Below, piece after piece: positions 49,138-57,992 of a stretch of DNA of 64,000 nt (the first letter of the stretch is position 1; each line of letters starts with the position of its first letter). Where the stretch lies: contig JAQTLL010000004.1 of the NCBI GenBank assembly GCA_028714915.1, positions 282,820 through 346,819 on the forward strand, in the 5' to 3' direction. The position numbers were made by a program, and so were the translations under genes. This stretch comes from Sulfuricurvum sp. (GTDB lineage Bacteria; Campylobacterota; Campylobacteria; Campylobacterales; Sulfurimonadaceae). Below the pieces are notes generated by a model. That model was not told the DNA's origin, ran no database searches, and was given only the letters and a program-made list of their open reading frames with translations.

Positions 49138-50175
49138 GTGCTAGAACGACTGTTTCAAAAGATATTTGTGGCTATTGTTTCCGAGAAAGGCGGGTATGAT
49201 GTACAAAGTTTGGTGGTCAAAAATAAAAAAATACTTTTTAAAGAGTCGCGCCATTTTGAAGGGGACGTCCCTTCTCCTGTCATCATTCGTTATATTGAAG
49301 ATATTACTGATCCCTCGCCTTTTTTTTACATAAGCACATTGAATCTTCATACCAATCAAGGGGCATATGTCGGGTGTTCCAAACCCGCAGACTCTCTCCA
49401 AAATGAAGATGCAGTCGGGATTCAGACACTTTGCCGCGATACACAGTGGACACAGTATGCCTCACAGGATGCCCTTTATCAATTGCGTGCCCATTACAGT
49501 GCGGTTGGGATTGATTTTATCTTTTCCCCTTTTTCGATGATTGAACACTATTTTGCCGATAAAATTAAAACTTCTTTTGCTTTGTATGCCTTTGGTATGC
49601 CGGAGCTTTTTAGTGTTGCAATCTTTGATGGCGGAAAGCTTGAATATGCACATCATTATGCCCGTGGAAGTTCTAAGAGTATTGATGAAGAAGTTTCCAC
49701 GATGGAATTCACCTCCCCTTTGTTGGAAGATGAGGGGTCAGAGGGAGCTATTTTATTGGATGACATCGAGGATCTTGAAGATCTTGATTTACTGGATGAT
49801 TTGGACGCATTGGGTGATATTGCTGATTTGGATACGCTGGATGAAGTGAATGAGTTTAGTGAAGATACCCCTACCGCAGAAGAAAAACGGTTAGAACGAG
49901 ATCGTAACAGTGAAGCGGTTAAAAGTGAACTTGATGCTTCAAGTGAAGAGTATCAGCGTTTTGAATTTATCCAAAAAACATTAGCCCGTTTTTATGCGAG
50001 TACGCACTGCCATAACCGTTTTATTGAAACGGTATGTATCGCCGATTCAAGTAAAGGCGGCGATGAGTTAAAGCGTTATTTGGAAGAAGAGCTATTTTTA
50101 AATGTATTGATTCGTAAAGTGGATGTGTGTGAAGGTATTAATGCCCTTGCACAGCTTGAGGTGGAGGGGTTATGA
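49138..50175 (+). CDS. PilM/GspL-like protein with acidic linker
   Basis: A 345-residue cytoplasmic protein without a signal peptide. It is first of three overlapping genes whose other two are small single-pass proteins, the same size pattern as PilM-PilN-PilO or the GspL-GspM parts of type IV pilus and type II secretion systems. The N-terminal half could be a reduced actin-like domain, which I cannot prove. Residues about 207-245 form a striking Asp/Leu-rich stretch (DLEDLDLLDDLDALGDIADL). The start is a GTG next to the recombinase stop; the stop overlaps the next ATG. Confidence 0.6.
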   Translation: MLERLFQKIFVAIVSEKGGYDVQSLVVKNKKILFKESRHFEGDVPSPVIIRYIEDITDPSPFFYISTLNLHTNQGAYVGCSKPADSLQNEDAVGIQTLCRDTQWTQYASQDALYQLRAHYSAVGIDFIFSPFSMIEHYFADKIKTSFALYAFGMPELFSVAIFDGGKLEYAHHYARGSSKSIDEEVSTMEFTSPLLEDEGSEGAILLDDIEDLEDLDLLDDLDALGDIADLDTLDEVNEFSEDTPTAEEKRLERDRNSEAVKSELDASSEEYQRFEFIQKTLARFYASTHCHNRFIETVCIADSSKGGDELKRYLEEELFLNVLIRKVDVCEGINALAQLEVEGL

Positions 50176-50699
50176 AGTATAGCTTTATTGCTCCGCGCTC
50201 CAAGCGAATTATCAGTGGTGAAATGCGGTTAGCACTTTTTTTCTTTGGTGTTAATATTGCGATGATGAGCATTGCATATCTCTTTTTAGCGTATAAAACA
50301 GGAGTGTTTAAAGAAAAGCATGCTTCCTTTGCTACTAATATACAACAGCTCAATCATTCTGCACGCACATTGGAAGAAAAAATACTCACGATTGAAACAG
50401 AAGTCAAAAAGCATGAGCAAATTTCAACCGATAATACCGTTATGGCGGAGAGTATCCGTAATATTTTTGATTTAGCTCCTGACAGTATCACATTAATGCG
50501 TGCCGAATTGGATGAAAAATCGCTTATACTGTATGGAATTTCTCCTAATAAGGATACGTATAATTTTATGCTTGAAGCCCCTTTAAAATCAATTTTTCAT
50601 CGAACCTATACAAGTTTTTATCCGATTGAAAACGGATGGTATCGGTTTGTTTCGACAAATTATTTGGATGATGAGAGCGCTGTGGAGGTAAGTGAATGA
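50172..50699 (+). CDS. PilN-like single-pass membrane protein
   Basis: A 175-residue protein with a basic cytoplasmic start (APRSKRIISGE), one transmembrane helix (about residues 18-40), a coiled coil (about 50-90) and a small C-terminal alpha/beta domain. This is the plan of PilN/PilO proteins that form the inner-membrane ring of type IV pilus-like machines. ATGA overlaps on both sides show tight coupling. Function is inferred from architecture and context only. Confidence 0.6.
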   Translation: MKYSFIAPRSKRIISGEMRLALFFFGVNIAMMSIAYLFLAYKTGVFKEKHASFATNIQQLNHSARTLEEKILTIETEVKKHEQISTDNTVMAESIRNIFDLAPDSITLMRAELDEKSLILYGISPNKDTYNFMLEAPLKSIFHRTYTSFYPIENGWYRFVSTNYLDDESAVEVSE

Positions 50700-51232
50700 A
50701 TGTACGCATTTATTATCGAACGTTTTATCTAATCCTTCTTTCCATGCTATTGCTGGTTAGTATTATTGCTTTTTCTTTTTTTGTTTTGATTCCAAAGGGG
50801 AAGGAATATCGCTCATTACGGCTTGAAAATAAAAAAGAGCAGAGAGTGATGGACACCGCACGTGAACATTATGACACGATGGAAGGGAAGCTACAAAAAC
50901 TCCAGGAGAAGAACAAAGAGACTATTAAGGCATACCGAACGGTTTTTAATCCTGAGAAGTTTACACGGCTTAACCGTTCCCAGCTGCAAGATCTATTTTT
51001 GACCGAGATTCATATTGCCGACCAAAATAAGTCATTTAAAGTCTATGAGGTCAATGCAACAACAAAAATTACTTCACCTGAAGTATTTTATCACTTTTTG
51101 GAAAAGGTTAATCATAGCGGATGGATTATCGGGGTTCATTTTCCGGTTCATTTTGAACGCGATAAAGATCTAATCAAACTCTCTTTTACAATGAAAGTAC
51201 ATCATTTGTCAGAGGAAAAAAAAGAAGAATAG
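50696..51232 (+). CDS. PilO-like single-pass membrane protein
   Basis: A 178-residue protein with one N-terminal transmembrane helix (about residues 9-33), a charged coiled coil (about 40-85) and a compact C-terminal domain (from about 105), resembling PilO/GspM. It overlaps the previous gene by ATGA and ends six bases before proC on the other strand. In Campylobacter a competence gene (ctsT) is near proC/fliW, so a DNA-uptake or pseudopilus role for this trio is plausible but unproven. Confidence 0.6.
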   Translation: MNVRIYYRTFYLILLSMLLLVSIIAFSFFVLIPKGKEYRSLRLENKKEQRVMDTAREHYDTMEGKLQKLQEKNKETIKAYRTVFNPEKFTRLNRSQLQDLFLTEIHIADQNKSFKVYEVNATTKITSPEVFYHFLEKVNHSGWIIGVHFPVHFERDKDLIKLSFTMKVHHLSEEKKEE

Positions 51233-51238
51233 TTCTTT

Positions 51239-52003
51239 TTATTTCATCTCTTGAGCACGGGCATATGCCGCTTGTATTGCTTGCATGCATCCCTGGCGTA
51301 CGCCACTTTTTTCTAACGCTCCATAACCCGCAGCAGTAGTGCCCCCCGGACTCATCACGTTATCTTTCAAGAGTGCCGGATGAATGGTTTGGATAAGTTC
51401 CCCGAAGCCTTTAAAAAGACCGCGCATCAGAACCATCGCATCATCACGTTTGAGCCCTTCACGTACCGCTCCATCGCTCAGAGCTTCTGCAATAAGGGCT
51501 AGATAGGCAGGACCGCTTCCGCTGAGTGCAGTTGCAATATCAAGCTCTTTTTCACTGGAAAGCCATAAAGCATTACCAATTGCCTCAAAGATAGTCAATG
51601 CAAAAGGTTTTAATTCATTGTCACCAACCAATGCCGTCATTGACAGCCCTTTTTCGGCGGCGAGATTGGGCATAGCACGAACGTAGCGATATGCGTCAAT
51701 AGCGTGGAGGGATTCGAGTGATGTCCCTGCAAGTACCGAATAAAGTGCATCGGCTTTGCCTTTTAGTAGTGGGGCAATTTCTGTGAGATTGGAGGGTTTT
51801 ACGCAAAGAATAATATTTTTACCATGAATAGCTGCATTAGTGTAAAGAGTTTTTTCAATTTCTATCCCCAGCTGTGCTTCAAAAGCCTCTAGCTTTTTTG
51901 TATTTCGTCCGATAACCTCGAGGGCATAGTTCTCTTTTAATCCTTGTGCGAGCGCGAGCGCCATTTTTCCATTTCCGATAAGGGTGATGGATGTTTTAGT
52001 CAT
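51239..52003 (-). CDS. proC: Pyrroline-5-carboxylate reductase
   Basis: A 254-residue ProC, the last step of proline synthesis. Marks: LIGNGKMALALAQGL (NAD(P)-binding), CVKPSNL, RAMPNLAAEKG, and the C-terminal SGSGPAYLALIAEAL and MSPGGTTAAG. The ATG at 52003 is used; it lies within the last bases of fliW, which it overlaps by eight bases. The proC-fliW order is the same as recalled for Campylobacter jejuni. Confidence 0.95.
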   Translation of the reverse strand: MTKTSITLIGNGKMALALAQGLKENYALEVIGRNTKKLEAFEAQLGIEIEKTLYTNAAIHGKNIILCVKPSNLTEIAPLLKGKADALYSVLAGTSLESLHAIDAYRYVRAMPNLAAEKGLSMTALVGDNELKPFALTIFEAIGNALWLSSEKELDIATALSGSGPAYLALIAEALSDGAVREGLKRDDAMVLMRGLFKGFGELIQTIHPALLKDNVMSPGGTTAAGYGALEKSGVRQGCMQAIQAAYARAQEMK

Positions 52004-52388
52004 TGGTTCGATCTTGGAGGTAGTTTTTGATAGGCTCTGCAATACTAAACTCAGAACTGTTATCAATGATAATTTGTGCCATTTGTCCGTTGTCGGTATT
52101 AAAAATCAATGGGGCGGCAAAGTTAATTTTTGAGTTTTCGATAGGTGTTGTAAGAATAACAATCGCATAGATAAGGAGATTGCTGCTCTCATTGATTTCC
52201 ATAAGGGCTTGCAGTGAAGTAGGAATATCAAAGACATACTCACGTAAAACAAACGGATTAATAAGGGTGAAAGAAGGACCCTCTCCGACACTCTCCAAAC
52301 GCATAAAAATATCATCAATTTTTTTGAGTTCCATTTGTTTGATGGACTCAAATCCAAGAAGGGGGAGCTTTAATTCAAATTGCATCAT
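51996..52388 (-). CDS. fliW: Flagellar assembly factor FliW
   Basis: A 130-residue FliW. It binds flagellin and the regulator CsrA, so that CsrA represses flagellin translation when flagellin is not in excess. Marks: the N-terminal PLLGFESIKQMEL, and the family core PFVLREYVFDIPTSL and ILTTPIENSKINFAAPLIFN. Two ATGs in tandem (52388, 52385) are equally possible. It is divergent from bamD. Confidence 0.92.
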   Translation of the reverse strand: MMQFELKLPLLGFESIKQMELKKIDDIFMRLESVGEGPSFTLINPFVLREYVFDIPTSLQALMEINESSNLLIYAIVILTTPIENSKINFAAPLIFNTDNGQMAQIIIDNSSEFSIAEPIKNYLQDRTND

Positions 52389-52463
52389 TACCTCTATAGT
52401 TTAGAAATTAGTTTGATTTTAACACAAAAAAGGTTCAACAATGTAGTATTAATCTCTTTTTGG

Positions 52464-52469
52464 TAAAAT
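52464..52469 (+). promoter_or_regulatory. Probable -10 box of bamD
   Basis: CTTTTTGGTAAAAT: T-stretch then TAAAAT, 32 bases before the ATG. It shares 13 bases with the promoter before gap. Sequence-only inference. Confidence 0.45.
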
Positions 52470-52500
52470 TGTCACTACTTTAATAAAAAACGGACAAGTG

Positions 52501-53226
52501 ATGAAGATGATTCGAGGCGTGATAGCAACAGTTGCAGTAATTCTTTTTATGAGTGGATGCGGCGGCAAAGAGTTGGATGAGTACAATAAGCCTGCTGATT
52601 ATTGGTATGCAAAAATGATTACGGCGGTATCAAATGGCAGTCTTGAAAAAGCAGACAGCTATTTTAGCTCATTGCAAAGCGAACATATAGGTTCACCGCT
52701 GCTTGTGGAAGCAACCTTGATTATGGCGCAGGCACACATGGCGTACGAAGAGTATTTGTTGAGCGAGCATTTTTTGGATGAATATAATCGTCGTTATGCT
52801 TCACGCGAGGGTCGTGAATACTCGGAATTTTTGAAGATAAAATCAAAATTTTTAGCGCTGCCTAATCCGGGGCGGGATCAAGGGCTGATTGATGAGACGT
52901 TGAAAGGGGTAAATGTGTTTAAAACAAGTTATCCCCATTCAACCTATATGCCACTTGTCAATACTATGGAGACTCAATTACAGCTCGCACGCGGGACATT
53001 GAATAATCAAATTGCTCAACTCTATAACCGATTGGGAAAACCAAAAGGTGCTGATTACTACTCGAACATTGCCCCTGTGACATGGATTGATAGTGCAGAT
53101 ATTGTTCCCGCAAATATTACTTGGTATCGAAAGATGTTTGAGGGGGATGGATCAAGCAGTTGGTATGCGTTTATGATCCCGCAAACACGTAGCGTTATTT
53201 CTATGGATGATAACCAGAGTAAATAA
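52501..53226 (+). CDS. bamD: Outer-membrane assembly lipoprotein BamD
   Basis: A 241-residue lipoprotein (lipobox FMSGCGG) with TPR-like helical repeats (YEEYLLSEHFLDEYNRRYA; the YPHSTYMP stretch typical of BamD). It is the essential partner of BamA in inserting outer-membrane barrels. ATG at 52501; a GTG directly before it is also possible. It is followed by lon after 39 bases; the order bamD-lon is as recalled for Campylobacter. Confidence 0.92.
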   Translation: MKMIRGVIATVAVILFMSGCGGKELDEYNKPADYWYAKMITAVSNGSLEKADSYFSSLQSEHIGSPLLVEATLIMAQAHMAYEEYLLSEHFLDEYNRRYASREGREYSEFLKIKSKFLALPNPGRDQGLIDETLKGVNVFKTSYPHSTYMPLVNTMETQLQLARGTLNNQIAQLYNRLGKPKGADYYSNIAPVTWIDSADIVPANITWYRKMFEGDGSSSWYAFMIPQTRSVISMDDNQSK

Positions 53227-53265
53227 GTCCCAATGACACTTAAACTATTTAACTAGGATTTTTTT

Positions 53266-55689
53266 ATGCAACTAAGTAACTATGCAGCTTTCCCGACTAC
53301 TTTGCCGGTAATTGCTGAGGATGAGCTTTTTTTATACCCTTTTATGATTTCTCCCCTCTTTTTGAGTGATGAAAAAAACATTGCAGCTGCTGCTGAGGCG
53401 ATTGAAAACAATTCGTTAATAATTGTGTGTCCAGTAAAACCGGAACACGAAGGGTCACGCGAAGCAGATTCAATCTACGATGCAGGGGTAATCGGCTCGA
53501 TTATGCGTAAAGTCGTTCTCCCGGATGGGCGTATTAAAGTGTTGTTTCAGGGGTTGGCTCGCGGACATATTACGGAGATAATCCACAATAACCCATTACG
53601 TGCGCATGTTGATCTTATCCAGTCATTGAGTTTTAATGCTCTAAAAATGGACGCGATTTTAGAGATTTTACGTGAAAAAGTACGTGCCTTATCTCAAGTG
53701 AGTAACTATTTTCCTCCTGATTTACTCCGCACGATCGAGGAAAATCACGAATACAACCGCATTGTTGATTTGATTTCCAGCTCTATTAAAATGAAAAAAG
53801 AGAATGCGTATAAACTTTTTGTCGAACGTGATCCTGAAAAACGGTTTTTGATGCTCATTGATGAGCTCATCGAAGAGACGGAAGCCAACAAGCTCCAAAA
53901 AGAGATCCGCTCTAAAGTCCATACGCGAATTGAAAAAGTAAACAAAGAATACTTCCTCAAAGAGCAGCTCAAACAGATTCAAAAAGAGCTTGGTACGGAT
54001 ACTCACCGTGAAGAAGAGATTGAAGAGTTCCGTAAAAAGCTTGAAGCCAAAAAAGACAAAATGCATGCAGATGCGTATAAAGAGACTTCTAAACAGCTTG
54101 AGCGCTTCGCTCGCATGCATCCTGATAGCGGGGATGCTGGGATGTTGCAAACGTATTTGGAATACGTTCTTGAAATCCCTTTTGGGGAAGAGGCGAAAAA
54201 AGCACTTAATGTACATGATGTCGAAACACAGCTCAACAAAGACCATTTTTCACTTAAAAAGCCTAAGCAGCGAATTTTAGAATATTTTTCGGTAAAAGAG
54301 CTGCTTGAACTGCGTGGACAGGCAGACAAAGAGGGGCGCGGGGCAATTTTGTGTTTTGCGGGTCCTCCAGGTGTGGGTAAAACGTCACTTGCCAACTCCA
54401 TCGCAACTGCGCTTAAGCGACCGCTTGTGAGAATTGCATTGGGCGGATTAGAAGATGTCAACGAGCTTAGAGGTCATCGTCGCACCTATGTGGGTGCGAT
54501 GCCGGGACGTATTGTCCAAGGGGTTATTGAAGCCAAAAAGATGAATCCTATCATCGTCCTTGATGAAATCGACAAAGTGGCAAAATCGCATCGCGGTGAT
54601 CCAACAGCGGTATTGCTAGAGATTTTAGATCCTGAGCAAAATACCCATTTTAGAGATTATTATCTCAATTTTAATCTCGATTTGAGCAAAGCTATCTTTA
54701 TTGCTACGGCAAATGATGTGGGGCAAATTCCGGGGCCGTTGCGTGATCGTATGGAATTTATCCCTGTGAGCTCATACACGCCTCAGGAGAAATATGAGAT
54801 TGCTAAGCAGTATCTCATTCCTCAAGAGCTGAAAAAACATGGGCTTAAACCCTCGGAGCTTTCCATTTCTAAAACAGCATTGTTTGATGTGATCGAAAAG
54901 CACACACGCGAAGCGGGGGTGCGAAATCTGCGCCGACGTATAGCTGATATTGTTCGTAAAACAGCCAAAAAGATTCTTGAAGATCCAAATACACTCAAAG
55001 TCAGTGTAACGCTTAAGAATCTTAAAGACTTTTTGGAAAAAACGGTATTTGAAATCGAAAAAACCGACCATATTAACCGTATCGGTGTGGTAAACGGTTT
55101 GGCATGGACGGCGGTTGGCGGTGATGTACTGAAAATCGAAGCCATCCGAATCAACGGCAAGGGGATATTGCAACTCACGGGAAGTTTGGGCGATGTGATG
55201 AAAGAATCAGCACGTATCGCCCTTTCGGTGGTTAAAACTCTGATTGACAGTGGCAAAATTACCGTTGATCACTCGATTATTCCTCTTAGTGCCACAGAGC
55301 GTGAGAGTGCTATTCCCGTAGATGCGAGTGAAGTGTACAAGCGCTTTGATCTGCACATTCACGTCCCCGATGGAGCAACGCCCAAAGATGGTCCAAGTGC
55401 GGGAATTGCAATGTGTACAGTTATCGCCTCTATTTTGACGGAGAAAAAAGTACGTGCTGACATTGCAATGACGGGGGAAGTATCTTTGACCGGAAATGTC
55501 CTCCCTATCGGCGGACTCAAAGAGAAGCTGATTGCGGCTCACCGCGCAGGGATGAAGCTCGCTCTCATTCCGCAAAAAAACTATGAGCGTGATCTTGCAG
55601 ACATTCCCGATGAAGTAAAAAGTGTCCTTGAAATCCGTGGAGTCAGTCGTATTGAAGAGGTTTTAGAGGCTCTTTTAATCGACGTATAG
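53266..55689 (+). CDS. lon: ATP-dependent protease Lon
   Basis: An 807-residue LonA protease: N-terminal substrate domain (ELFLYPFMISPLFL), long coiled helices (about 190-260), AAA domain with Walker A GPPGVGKT (about 366) and Walker B IIVLDEIDK, and C-terminal serine-lysine protease domain (catalytic Ser in PKDGPSAG, Lys in GGLKEKLIAA). It degrades damaged and regulatory proteins. Its last 47 bases overlap the 3' end of tilS on the other strand. Confidence 0.97.
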   Translation: MQLSNYAAFPTTLPVIAEDELFLYPFMISPLFLSDEKNIAAAAEAIENNSLIIVCPVKPEHEGSREADSIYDAGVIGSIMRKVVLPDGRIKVLFQGLARGHITEIIHNNPLRAHVDLIQSLSFNALKMDAILEILREKVRALSQVSNYFPPDLLRTIEENHEYNRIVDLISSSIKMKKENAYKLFVERDPEKRFLMLIDELIEETEANKLQKEIRSKVHTRIEKVNKEYFLKEQLKQIQKELGTDTHREEEIEEFRKKLEAKKDKMHADAYKETSKQLERFARMHPDSGDAGMLQTYLEYVLEIPFGEEAKKALNVHDVETQLNKDHFSLKKPKQRILEYFSVKELLELRGQADKEGRGAILCFAGPPGVGKTSLANSIATALKRPLVRIALGGLEDVNELRGHRRTYVGAMPGRIVQGVIEAKKMNPIIVLDEIDKVAKSHRGDPTAVLLEILDPEQNTHFRDYYLNFNLDLSKAIFIATANDVGQIPGPLRDRMEFIPVSSYTPQEKYEIAKQYLIPQELKKHGLKPSELSISKTALFDVIEKHTREAGVRNLRRRIADIVRKTAKKILEDPNTLKVSVTLKNLKDFLEKTVFEIEKTDHINRIGVVNGLAWTAVGGDVLKIEAIRINGKGILQLTGSLGDVMKESARIALSVVKTLIDSGKITVDHSIIPLSATERESAIPVDASEVYKRFDLHIHVPDGATPKDGPSAGIAMCTVIASILTEKKVRADIAMTGEVSLTGNVLPIGGLKEKLIAAHRAGMKLALIPQKNYERDLADIPDEVKSVLEIRGVSRIEEVLEALLIDV

Positions 55690-56659
55690 CAGTATATGCT
55701 TCAGGAGAACCATATAAAAATCCCCGTAACTTCGGGTCTATTTTAAGTTTTCTGCACTCTTCTTTGAACCCTTTATCCATAATGACATTAGGATGATAGG
55801 GGGAAATAAACGTCATAGTTTCTTCTATGGATACGACGTATTTACGTGAAATAACACAACTTTTATCTTTTTTCAAATGCTCTTTTTCACTGCTGCTCAT
55901 CAGTATCCCCAGAGACTTTAGATACTGATCGATTCCGTATATAAGAGAGCGCACACTGCTGGGATTATTTACCCAAGATAATTCCCCACATATTTGAAAA
56001 TCAGTTTTTTCAATAAGGGTCTCATTGTCCTCTTCTAAATAGCAAAAGCTTCGTCGCAGGGCATCAGTGTGTTCACGCATGAGGGGAGTACTGAATTGTT
56101 GGCGAAAACGGTTTCGAGTGTATTTTTCATCATGGTTGCTCTCATCGATAAAATGAGAGAGTTGATTCTCGCTCAAATATGATTCAATCTCTTGACGATC
56201 ATGTTGGAGGAGAGGACGTATAAGGGTAATATCCCCTCGTCTATCTATCGATCTGATGCCGAGCAACTCAGGCAGTCCTGAACCGCGACATAACTGCATC
56301 ATCAGCCACTCCAAGCGGTCGTTTAGCTGATGGGCGGTGAGGAGATAGGTGTAGTGGTGCTTTTTCATAAGATATTCAAAAAATTGATACCGTTGGATAC
56401 GTGCTTGGTGTTCAAAATTACTGCCGCTTAAATGACAAGAGTGGTTGTAGCAATGTAAGCTGTGTGATTGTGCGAGCTGTTTGGCACTGAGTGCTTCATG
56501 GTCACTGGTGGGACGGGTATGGTAGTTGACGTGGGCAATATCAAAGGCAATAGAATTTTTGAGCAAAAGATGAAAGAGGGCAGTAGAATCGACTCCGCCT
56601 GAGAAGGCTAAGAGAACTTTCCCCTCTTTTAGGCGGTCAAGGTGTAAAAGTTCACGCAT
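55643..56659 (-). CDS. tilS: tRNA(Ile)-lysidine synthase
   Basis: A 338-residue TilS that changes C34 of tRNA-Ile(CAU) to lysidine so that it reads AUA; essential in most bacteria. Marks: PP-loop SGGVDSTALFHLL near the start, the AHVNYHTRP stretch, and LTAHQLNDRLEWLMMQL. The ATG overlaps the ATPase stop upstream by eight bases (ATGCGTGA), so it is transcribed with the retron-like genes. The 3' end overlaps lon by 47 bases. Confidence 0.93.
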   Translation of the reverse strand: MRELLHLDRLKEGKVLLAFSGGVDSTALFHLLLKNSIAFDIAHVNYHTRPTSDHEALSAKQLAQSHSLHCYNHSCHLSGSNFEHQARIQRYQFFEYLMKKHHYTYLLTAHQLNDRLEWLMMQLCRGSGLPELLGIRSIDRRGDITLIRPLLQHDRQEIESYLSENQLSHFIDESNHDEKYTRNRFRQQFSTPLMREHTDALRRSFCYLEEDNETLIEKTDFQICGELSWVNNPSSVRSLIYGIDQYLKSLGILMSSSEKEHLKKDKSCVISRKYVVSIEETMTFISPYHPNVIMDKGFKEECRKLKIDPKLRGFLYGSPEAYTAIRRLKEPLKPLQYD

Positions 56660-57992
56660 TTAGAAATCTTAATAAATTGTTTTTGAATTGTCCCACATCT
56701 GTTTGTTTCTTTGAGATTAAGAAGTTAAAAACATCCTCTTTTGTTTTTATTTTTTCTCGAATAACTACTTTGTATAATGTTTTTTCTTTTGCTGATTGTA
56801 AATTATATTTCTTCATTTCTTCGGGAGTAAAGATTATGAATGTTTCTTCTTTAAAAGACTTAAATAAATCTTTTTCAATACTTTCAAAGGGTAAAAATAA
56901 AATATTCTCTTTTCCAAAATGAATATTTTTAACATCCCCATCCAAAATACTCATCACATTTTCTGATTTACCAAGTACTTGTTTTATATGATTTCTTTCC
57001 ATAAGTTTTACAACATTATCAGCTCCACCTATTGGTAAAATGATATATTTTGCAAAAATCTTTTCATCTTTGAAAATATGTTCTATAAACTCTTTTAACA
57101 CTTCGTCTTCTACTAAAAGATATTTATCATAATCCACAAATCCATACAAGAGGCTTTTGATGTAGTTGTACGATTTATTTTCTAATGTGCACATTCCATT
57201 TTCAAGCTCCATATAGAAGATCTCATCATTTTGCAGCGTTTTCATTAATCCTAGGGAGTGAGTTGTAAATACAAGATTTATCTCATATTGAGAAGTCATA
57301 TCTCTTAATTTTTCTATTAGCCGTACTTGTGCCATTGCATCAAGTGATATGTCTATCTCATCAATTGCTATAAGCTTGCAACGACTTTGAATAAGTTTGT
57401 AAATACTAATAATGAAATATTCGCCAGAACTTAAATAGTCTTCTCGTATATAGTAATTATCAGCCAAAATAATTGCATAATATTTTTTATTTCGTAGCTC
57501 AATTTCTACAAGATTATCAAATCTATCGGTATCATAGATAAAATTTAACAGTATTATGAGTTCATCTGGCTTATTAAACTGGTTAGAGATGATTCCTTTT
57601 CTTATGTCTTGGTCAATTTCACTAAATCTCTGAAATTGTCTAAAGCGTTCTCCAAAAGGGATTGGTAGTTCAATACTAATATTATCTTTAATAGATTTTT
57701 CAACATCACCCTTAAAATCTATTGTTTCAACGAGCGGGTTATAGTTGAAAATATATTCATTATTATGGTTGATTGCATATATAATTTGACTATTTTCATG
57801 AAAAATATGTTTATTTGAAGTATTGGCAAAGGTATTAGAGGTGATAAGATTTTGAATTGCTTTAAATAAAAGGGTTTTGCCGACCCCATTTTTACCTACA
57901 ATTGCGATTAATTTATTTTTACTCAAGTCTAACTCAAAAGTAAAATTTTTAATATGTTGAATATTTTCTATTGTTACTTTAAAATTAAACAT
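56652..57992 (-). CDS. OLD-like ATPase with TOPRIM-like C-terminus, probable retron effector
   Basis: A 446-residue protein. ATPase part: Walker A GKNGVGKT (residues 33-40), ABC-type signature LSSGE (about 189), Walker B LIAIDEID (about 208-215), D-loop SLD and H-switch TTHS (about 246). C-terminal part: LVEDE near 294-298, then GGADNV, then SILDGD (about 349-354), the acidic pattern of TOPRIM nucleases such as OLD family proteins. Known: ATPase-TOPRIM proteins are effectors of some retrons and act as abortive-infection nucleases when the retron is disturbed by phage. It overlaps the RT stop by eight bases and tilS by eight. Codons are AT-rich, suggesting transfer. Confidence 0.85.
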   Translation of the reverse strand: MFNFKVTIENIQHIKNFTFELDLSKNKLIAIVGKNGVGKTLLFKAIQNLITSNTFANTSNKHIFHENSQIIYAINHNNEYIFNYNPLVETIDFKGDVEKSIKDNISIELPIPFGERFRQFQRFSEIDQDIRKGIISNQFNKPDELIILLNFIYDTDRFDNLVEIELRNKKYYAIILADNYYIREDYLSSGEYFIISIYKLIQSRCKLIAIDEIDISLDAMAQVRLIEKLRDMTSQYEINLVFTTHSLGLMKTLQNDEIFYMELENGMCTLENKSYNYIKSLLYGFVDYDKYLLVEDEVLKEFIEHIFKDEKIFAKYIILPIGGADNVVKLMERNHIKQVLGKSENVMSILDGDVKNIHFGKENILFLPFESIEKDLFKSFKEETFIIFTPEEMKKYNLQSAKEKTLYKVVIREKIKTKEDVFNFLISKKQTDVGQFKNNLLRFLNA

